Assembly (NCBI RefSeq): GCF_000407145.1 | Contig: NZ_KE136473.1 | Coordinates: 869,827 to 933,826, forward strand | Length of the DNA stretch: 64,000 nucleotides | DNA from: Enterococcus caccae ATCC BAA-1240 | Lineage (GTDB): Bacteria; Bacillota; Bacilli; Lactobacillales; Enterococcaceae | Reading direction: 5' to 3' | Part shown: positions 59,186-64,000 of the stretch, one piece after another | Layout of the letters: every line of letters begins with the position of its first letter | How positions within the stretch are numbered: position 1 is the stretch's first letter | Program-made: the position numbers and the translations under genes | The notes under the pieces: generated by a model | What the model was told of the DNA's origin: nothing | Databases searched by the model: none | What the model saw: only the letters and a program-made list of their open reading frames with translations

Positions 59186-60874
59186 GTGAGTACAATAAAA
59201 ATCGTTCCATTAGGCGGCGTTCGTGAAAATGGTAAAAATATGTACATCGCAGAAGTGGAAGATGAAATTTTTGTACTGGATTGTGGATTAAAATATCCAG
59301 AAAATGAGCTATTAGGGATTGATGTAGTGATTCCCGATTTTACGTATTTGGTGGAAAATATCGACCGTGTGGCAGGGATCTTCTTAACGCATGGTCACGC
59401 CGATGCAATCGGAGCATTACCATATCTTTTATCGAAAGTTCATGTACCAGTATTTGGTACGGCATTAACAATCGAGTTAGCAAAATTAAATGTTGGAGAT
59501 CATGCAGATTCAAAAGATTTCAATGACTTCCACGTGGTCGATGCCCATACAGAAATCGACTTTGAACATGCGACGATCAGTTTTTTCCGTACAACGCACA
59601 CGATTCCGGATTCTATCGGAGTCAATTTGAAAACGAAAGAAGGCAATATTGTTTATACTGGAGATTTCAAGTTTGATCAAAGTGCGATCCCAATGTATGA
59701 AACAGATTTCGGTCGTTTGGCAGAAATTGGTAAGGAAGGCGTTTTAGCCTTATTAAGTGACTCTTCTAATGCTGAAAATCCTGCTCAAGTTGTTTCTGAA
59801 CTGCAGATTGCAGACGAAGTCTTTGATACGATTCGCTATTGGGAAGGACGCATCATCGTAGCGTGTGTCGCGAGCAATCTCCAACGTGTGCAGCAAGTTT
59901 TAGATGCAGCACATCGTTCAAATCGTAAAATTGTTTTGACAGGACAGGACTTCCAACGAATTATCAATACAGCGATCAAACTAGATAAATTAAAATTGCC
60001 TAGTGAAGAGTTGATTATTAGTGTGAAGGATATGAAAAAATACCAGGCGGATCAGTTAGTGATTTTAGAAACGGGCACGATGGGTGAACCAATCAAGTCA
60101 TTACAAAAAATGGCAAACGGGACACATCGAGTGGTTAAAATCAAAGAAGGCGATTTGGTCTACATTACGACAACACCGACAACTGCGATGGAAACAGCTG
60201 TTGCTAAAACAGAAGACATCGTTTATCGTGCTGGTGGTGTAGTAAAACAAATCTCTGATAATATGCGGGTTTCAGGACACGCTAATCCAAATGATTTGCA
60301 GTTGATGTTAAATTTGATGAAGCCAAAATACTTTGTTCCAATTCAAGGTGAGTATCGACAATTGGCAGCACACGCTGATTTAGCTCATGAGTTAGGTATT
60401 CCATACAAAAATATCTTTATTACCGGTCGAGGAGATATCCTTGAATACAGCAAACAGAAAATGAATGTTGCTGGTAGTACGACGGCAGAAAATATCATGA
60501 TTGATGGTATCGGTGTTGGTGATATTGGAAATATCGTACTTCGCGATCGTAGAATTCTTTCTGAAGATGGAATTTTTGTGGCAGTCGTTACAATCAATCG
60601 CCGTGAAAAACGGATTGTTTCACCTGCTAAAATCACATCAAGAGGTTTTGTTTATGTTAAAACGAGCAAAGACTTGATGAAAGAAGCTAGCGTTATCGTA
60701 ACTGAGATCGTTGAAAAACATCTTGAAAGTAACGATTTTGAATGGAGTAAATTGAAGCAAGATATCCGTGAGCAATTAAGCCGTTACTTGTTTGAACAAA
60801 CCAAACGTCGTCCTGTGATCCTTCCAGTCATTATGGAAGCAACACAACGAAAAGGACGTAAAGCAGCAAATTAA
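59186..60874 (+). CDS. rnjB: ribonuclease J2
   Basis: Beta-lactamase/beta-CASP ribonuclease that pairs with RNase J1 in mRNA decay and rRNA maturation. 562 residues. PLGGVRENGKNMY is the RNase J start. The metal motif reads H69-G-H71-A-D73-A74; RNase J1 has HGHEDH, so the last His is lost, as in Bacillus RNase J2. SGHANPNDLQLML is in the beta-CASP part. The position after dapA is that of Bacillus ymfA/rnjB. GTG start. Confidence 0.93.
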   Translation: MSTIKIVPLGGVRENGKNMYIAEVEDEIFVLDCGLKYPENELLGIDVVIPDFTYLVENIDRVAGIFLTHGHADAIGALPYLLSKVHVPVFGTALTIELAKLNVGDHADSKDFNDFHVVDAHTEIDFEHATISFFRTTHTIPDSIGVNLKTKEGNIVYTGDFKFDQSAIPMYETDFGRLAEIGKEGVLALLSDSSNAENPAQVVSELQIADEVFDTIRYWEGRIIVACVASNLQRVQQVLDAAHRSNRKIVLTGQDFQRIINTAIKLDKLKLPSEELIISVKDMKKYQADQLVILETGTMGEPIKSLQKMANGTHRVVKIKEGDLVYITTTPTTAMETAVAKTEDIVYRAGGVVKQISDNMRVSGHANPNDLQLMLNLMKPKYFVPIQGEYRQLAAHADLAHELGIPYKNIFITGRGDILEYSKQKMNVAGSTTAENIMIDGIGVGDIGNIVLRDRRILSEDGIFVAVVTINRREKRIVSPAKITSRGFVYVKTSKDLMKEASVIVTEIVEKHLESNDFEWSKLKQDIREQLSRYLFEQTKRRPVILPVIMEATQRKGRKAAN

Positions 60875-60879
60875 CAAAT

Positions 60880-60922
60880 AAAATCGCTCAGCCAATTTTA
60901 AAAATGGTTGAGTGATTTTTTG
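60880..60922 (+). terminator. terminator after rnjB
   Basis: AAAATCGCTCA and CCA pair with TGG and TGAGTGATTTT (60880-60920), then T. Confidence 0.88.
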
Positions 60923-60954
60923 CTTAAAGAATTAAGGAATGAAAGGATTCTTTT

Positions 60955-60983
60955 TTTACAGATATTGTTTTTTTCGTTACAAT
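60955..60983 (+). promoter_or_regulatory. promoter of the AI-2E family gene
   Basis: TTTACA at 60955-60960 and TACAAT at 60978-60983, spacer 17. The transcript start would be near 60990, leaving a leader of almost 150 nt. Confidence 0.7.
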
Positions 60984-61007
60984 AAGATAGTAAAGTAATT
61001 TAATTTT

Positions 61008-61110
61008 ACGGGTGGATGCTATGCCGCGATTCGACCTCCTTCATTAAGGTGGAAAGGAAAATGGAGAAGCTGACTTAATCAAATGTTCAGGCGATCCTGC
61101 GTAAGCCCGT
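61008..61110 (+). promoter_or_regulatory. structured 5' leader candidate of the AI-2E family gene
   Basis: ACGGG (61008-61012) can pair with CCCGT (61106-61110). Inside are CCTCCTT/AAGGTGG (61035-61052) and CAGG/CCTG (61088-61099) hairpins. ATTAAG at 61043 could also pair with CTTAAT at 61074, giving two exclusive folds. GGGTGG and CCGCG recall a T-box antiterminator but are split by extra bases. No known class recognised. Confidence 0.45.
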
Positions 61111-61137
61111 TAGACTTTCGAAGTAAGGAGGATAAGG

Positions 61138-62319
61138 ATGGAGAAGAAACAAGAAACACGTTGGATCAAATTTCTTGGTGGAAAAAATTTATTGTTCACT
61201 TTGGTTGCGCTGTTATTGCTTGGCGCAGTGATCTTTATTTTTCATCAAGTTGGTTTTATTTTTGGCCCAATAGGAGTTGTATTTAAAACAATCATTGGAC
61301 CGACGATTTTGGCATTGATTTTGTATTATTTATTCAATCCAGTAGTTCATTGGCTGGAAAAACATAAAGTAAAACGTGTGTATGGCGTTTCAGCTATTTT
61401 TGTTGTATTGATCACATTGATTGTTGTGGGCATTATTCTAGTTGTTCCAATTTTACAAAAACAAGTGGATGGCTTGGTCAGAAGTTTTCCACAGTATATG
61501 AATGATTTAAATAAGATGGTCACTGATTTTTTCCATAATTCAGCATTAGAAAAACCTTTGGCGAATGCGTTGGCTGGCATTCAAAAATGGTTTGACAATG
61601 TATCAGATGGAATCGGTAGTTATTTTAGTAAGGCAGTGGAAGGAGCTTCTACGGTATTTTCTACTTTAACGGGGTTTGCTTTGGTGATGGTGACAGCACC
61701 TATTATTACTTTTTTCTTATTAAAAGACGATCAAAAATTTTTCGCGTTTGTACTGAAAATCATACCACCACGCTTTAGAAGTGATGCTAAAGAAATCGGC
61801 GCAACCATGAGTAGTCAAGTGGGGGCTTATTTAAAAGGACAAATTTTAGTTTCGATTTCGATTGGAATTTTAACATTTATAGGTTTTTGGTTAGTCAAGG
61901 TTCCTTACTCGGGTACGTTATCGATCATTGTTGGTGTGACAGCAGTGATTCCCTACATTGGACCAGTGATTGCTTTTATTCCAGCAGCAATCGTTGCTTT
62001 GATGGTTTCCTTTGGAATGTTTATTAAAATGTCGATCGTTTGGATGATCGTTCAAATGCTGAACGGCCATTTGATTTCCCCGCAAGTAATGGGGAAAAAA
62101 CTTGTGGTTCATCCATTGACGATTGTGATCGTATTATTAGTGATGGGAGACTTATTAGGGATGTTTGGCCTAATTTTTGGAATTCCGATCTATGCGATTG
62201 TAAAAGTTTTAGTCACGTATATCTTCCGTAAATTTAAACAACGTTATAATCAATTTTATGGTGATAGTGGTGAATATGAGGATACTGAATTTTCAAAAGA
62301 AGAATATCTCGATGAGTAG
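61138..62319 (+). CDS. AI-2E family transporter (YtvI/PerM-like)
   Basis: 393-residue membrane protein with about eight helices. APIITFFLLKDDQKFF, GQILVSISIGILTFIGFWL and PYIGPVIAFIPAAIVALM, then VHPLTIVIVLLVMGDLLGMFG, are marks of the UPF0118/AI-2E exporter family. Some members export autoinducer-2, others exchange Na/H; the family name alone does not prove a link to luxS nearby. GGAGGATAAGG precedes the ATG. It is preceded by a long structured leader. Confidence 0.88.
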   Translation: MEKKQETRWIKFLGGKNLLFTLVALLLLGAVIFIFHQVGFIFGPIGVVFKTIIGPTILALILYYLFNPVVHWLEKHKVKRVYGVSAIFVVLITLIVVGIILVVPILQKQVDGLVRSFPQYMNDLNKMVTDFFHNSALEKPLANALAGIQKWFDNVSDGIGSYFSKAVEGASTVFSTLTGFALVMVTAPIITFFLLKDDQKFFAFVLKIIPPRFRSDAKEIGATMSSQVGAYLKGQILVSISIGILTFIGFWLVKVPYSGTLSIIVGVTAVIPYIGPVIAFIPAAIVALMVSFGMFIKMSIVWMIVQMLNGHLISPQVMGKKLVVHPLTIVIVLLVMGDLLGMFGLIFGIPIYAIVKVLVTYIFRKFKQRYNQFYGDSGEYEDTEFSKEEYLDE

Positions 62320-62329
62320 TTAAAATAAT

Positions 62330-62392
62330 ACAAGTGGGTGCATACGATTCAGCAAATAGTTGTTGAGATGGTATGCACCCACTTGTGTTATT
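62330..62392 (+). terminator. terminator after the AI-2E family gene
   Basis: A perfect 16-bp stem, ACAAGTGGGTGCATAC with GTATGCACCCACTTGT (62330-62345 with 62371-62386), then a T-rich tail. Confidence 0.85.
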
Positions 62393-62416
62393 TCTGTCTG
62401 AAAAAAATCGTATCTT

Positions 62417-62445
62417 TTGTAATACTTTTTTTTAGGCGTTACAAT
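62417..62445 (+). promoter_or_regulatory. promoter of the amaP cluster
   Basis: TTGTAA at 62417-62422 and TACAAT at 62440-62445, spacer 17. Confidence 0.6.
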
Positions 62446-62487
62446 TTAATCAACAGGAAAATAAAGAGTACATAAGGAGGGAAGTAT

Positions 62488-63051
62488 ATGAAACGATTAC
62501 TTAAACTTATTTTGGCACTGATTATCGTTCTATTATTTAGTGGGACATTAGGTGTGCTCAGCCAATTGATTCCGATTCCTTGGTTGACGAACGAAGTGGA
62601 TTGGCTTTTATACAGGTATCCTTTTGGGTTCTCACTTTTGGAATGGATTTTGCTCATTTTAGGTGGGGTATTGATTCTCAGTCTGATCATTGTTCTTTCT
62701 GTTTCAGGACGAAGAAAACACTTAGTAGTGAAATCTGGGGGAAATCGAATTGATATCCCAAAAAGTACAGTAGAACAAATTGTACAGGAATCATATAGTA
62801 AAATCGTTCACCCAGATAAAACAAAGATGACAGTTAAAATAAAAGGAAAAGAAAAAGTTGCTGTAAAAGTAAGGGTAGACGTTAGAAATAAAGAGCGCTT
62901 TCGTCCACTTGCAGATGAAATCAAAGAACAATTACAAGAATCCTTGTCTACAGCACTCGAATCGATAGACTGTCGTGTAGCTGTCCAATTAAGGGAAAAA
63001 GAACTTACAGAATCGTCAGCATTCGGTAAAAAACAATCACGAGTGATTTAG
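62488..63051 (+). CDS. amaP: alkaline shock response membrane anchor protein AmaP
   Basis: 187-residue membrane protein with two helices at about 5-28 and 50-72 and a cytoplasmic domain. FDUF-like parts of the AmaP family are seen: LLYRYPFGFSLLEW between the helices and, after them, IDIPKSTVEQIVQESYSKIV and VKVRVDVRNKERF. In Staphylococcus AmaP anchors Asp23 at the membrane; here it leads a three-gene operon with DUF2273 and Gls24 genes. GGAGGGAAG precedes the ATG. Confidence 0.92.
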   Translation: MKRLLKLILALIIVLLFSGTLGVLSQLIPIPWLTNEVDWLLYRYPFGFSLLEWILLILGGVLILSLIIVLSVSGRRKHLVVKSGGNRIDIPKSTVEQIVQESYSKIVHPDKTKMTVKIKGKEKVAVKVRVDVRNKERFRPLADEIKEQLQESLSTALESIDCRVAVQLREKELTESSAFGKKQSRVI

Positions 63052-63063
63052 GAGGGGGAAGCT

Positions 63064-63297
63064 ATGGATCAAGAGAAAAAAGACTATTGGATGAAAGAGC
63101 TAAAACCTTATCGTTTCCGTATTATTTGGACAACGTTGTTTTTTCTACTCGCATTATTGTTACTGTGGATCGGTTTTGGTAAAACACTTGTCTTGCTGAT
63201 TTTTGCTACAGTAGGATATATGATCGGAAAAATGCGAGACGAAGATTTGGATATTTATTCCTTAATAGATTCAGTCAGGTCTATGATCGGAATTTAA
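63064..63297 (+). CDS. DUF2273 family membrane protein
   Basis: 77-residue protein with two close membrane helices (residues about 20-40 and 40-58) and a polar tail (KMRDEDLDIYSLIDSVRS). DUF2273 proteins sit in amaP-asp23/gls24 operons and have no known activity. A strong GGAGGGGG ribosome site precedes the ATG; amaP ends 12 bp upstream. Confidence 0.88.
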   Translation: MDQEKKDYWMKELKPYRFRIIWTTLFFLLALLLLWIGFGKTLVLLIFATVGYMIGKMRDEDLDIYSLIDSVRSMIGI

Positions 63298-63324
63298 ACA
63301 TTATTTTACAAGGAGTGAAGGCAA

Positions 63325-63747
63325 ATGACAGAAGCAGTACAAAATAATTTAGGTGCTTTAAAAGCAAAGCTAACGTTTGATGATGTAGTCATCAAAAAGA
63401 TTGTAGGTGTTGTGATATCTGATATTGATGGGATCTTAGGGTTAAGCGGTAATCTTTTTACCGATCTAGCTGATCGTTTTAGAGACAACGAAGATATTAC
63501 AAAAGGAATTGCTGTTGAAGTTGGTACAAAACAAGTCGCAGTCGATGTATCCGTGATTTGTAAATATGATGTAGCTATCTCTGAAGTATTTGATCGAACT
63601 GTAGAAAAGGTGAAAGAAGCAATCCACTATATGACCGGACTAGAACTTGTGGAGTTTAACATGAATGTGGATGATGTAATGACAAAAGAACAATATTTAG
63701 AAAAATACCGTGGCAAAGATAGTGAGGACAACAAGGATAATAACTAA
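63325..63747 (+). CDS. Asp23/Gls24 family envelope stress protein
   Basis: 140-residue soluble protein of the alkaline-shock/general-stress Gls24 family. LTFDDVVIKKIVGVVISDIDGILGL is the family start. VEVGTKQVAVDVSVICKYDVAISEVFDRTVEKVKEAIHYMTGLELVEFNMNV spans the core fold and should be read as the family mark only in parts. The tail is charged and Asp/Lys/Asn-rich. It probably binds AmaP at the membrane. In enterococci, Gls24 proteins are linked to bile and starvation stress. Confidence 0.92.
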   Translation: MTEAVQNNLGALKAKLTFDDVVIKKIVGVVISDIDGILGLSGNLFTDLADRFRDNEDITKGIAVEVGTKQVAVDVSVICKYDVAISEVFDRTVEKVKEAIHYMTGLELVEFNMNVDDVMTKEQYLEKYRGKDSEDNKDNN

Positions 63748-63785
63748 TTATTTTTTAGAACGACAATTCATTCTATTTAAACAAC

Positions 63786-63840
63786 ATTAAAATCAACGGA
63801 AGACCAATGTTACTTCTCTGGTCTCCCGTTGATTTTTTTA
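63786..63840. terminator. convergent terminator between gls24 and the methyltransferase gene
   Basis: AAAATCAACGG and AGACCA pair with TGGTCT and CCGTTGATTTT (63788-63836), then T. The opposite-strand gene ends right at its right edge. Confidence 0.92.
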
Positions 63841-64000
63841 AATTGAAACGTTTTCTACATGAAGTAGAAATTTTTTTATAGCAAGTCCTGCTTGTTCTGT
63901 GCTTCCAGAGTAACCTGTTAATTTACCATTTTTACCAATAACTCTATGGCATGGAACGATGATTGGAATTGGATTTTTACTATTTGCCTGTCCAATTGCT
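63838..64000 (-). CDS. methylated-DNA--protein-cysteine methyltransferase, 3' part
   Basis: The last 53 codons of a gene that enters from beyond the window on the minus strand; the stop TAA is at 63838-63840. The frame reads [22 protein letters not shown] and continues to LTGYSGS and an IKKFLLHVE end. PCHRV is the alkyl-acceptor Cys motif of Ogt/MGMT, a suicide repair protein for O6-alkylguanine. Too short to have been called as a free ORF. Confidence 0.9.
   Translation of the reverse strand, partial: AIGQANSKNPIPIIVPCHRVIGKNGKLTGYSGSTEQAGLAIKKFLLHVENVSI

Noticed and set aside
61008..61032. T-box antiterminator (GGGTGG and CCGCG)
   Set aside because: The GGGTGGNACCGCG run is interrupted by several bases, and neither a specifier loop nor a terminator with T-run follows before the start codon.

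Overview
The window is a 64 kb piece of a low-GC Gram-positive chromosome, most likely an Enterococcus. The gene order points there: fba-murA2-rho-rpmE2, asd-dapA-rnjB and dinG-tseB-aspB-asnS are Firmicutes blocks. The amaP-DUF2273-Gls24 cluster, a WxL-type surface protein, pyruvate oxidase, luxS and thiamine salvage fit a lactic acid bacterium. Species cannot be fixed from the sequence alone. I saw no rRNA, tRNA, CRISPR array, intact insertion sequence or prophage; this looks like backbone chromosome.

Layout. 1-4.6 kb: 3' part of a Nif3-family gene, pepT, a lipid kinase, a DUF1294 protein and a flippase-like membrane protein. 4.6-7.8 kb: a TPP riboswitch controlling the salvage operon tenA-thiM-thiD-thiE. 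7.8-13.2 kb: a poorly conserved stretch with a decayed ABC permease fragment, an APC permease, an unknown 500-residue charged protein and a DUF697 protein. 13.5-19.5 kb: dinG, tseB/ypmB, aspB, asnS. 19.6-26.3 kb: an unknown disordered protein, an orphan WxL surface protein, murC, a MaoC-like protein and a Bax1-family protein. 26.5-32.8 kb: a stand-alone argJ, a second Rad3/DinG-like helicase with a nuclease domain, asparaginase and an M20 amidohydrolase. 32.8-36 kb: yajQ, a YitT protein, and a divergent MerR regulator/membrane-protein pair sharing a palindromic operator. 36-40.4 kb: an alpha-glucoside PTS operon (EIICB, GH4 phospho-glucosidase, RpiR regulator, small membrane protein) with a cre site. 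40.5-47.5 kb: fba, murA2, rho, rpmE2 and a P2A cation ATPase. 47.7-51.8 kb: galM, a VOC protein divergent from a WYL regulator, an alpha/beta hydrolase and CsbD. 51.8-56.8 kb: pyruvate oxidase, a ZIP transporter, luxS and a 2-keto acid decarboxylase. 57-64 kb: asd, dapA, rnjB, an AI-2E-family protein, the amaP-Gls24 envelope-stress cluster, and the 3' end of an O6-alkylguanine-DNA methyltransferase gene running off the window.

How the parts fit. The thi operon rebuilds TPP from salvaged pyrimidine and thiazole. Two TPP enzymes, pyruvate oxidase and the keto-acid decarboxylase, lie in the same window. murC and murA2 supply peptidoglycan, and asd and dapA supply diaminopimelate/lysine. The PTS cluster imports and hydrolyses a maltose-type sugar under probable CcpA control.

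The least explained items are: a dispersed family of long terminator hairpins sharing an ATAACTC/GAGTTAT core; two genes that seem to need ATT or ATA start codons; two structured 5' leaders (before dapA and before the AI-2E gene) that match no riboswitch I recognise; and the MerR/membrane-protein pair.
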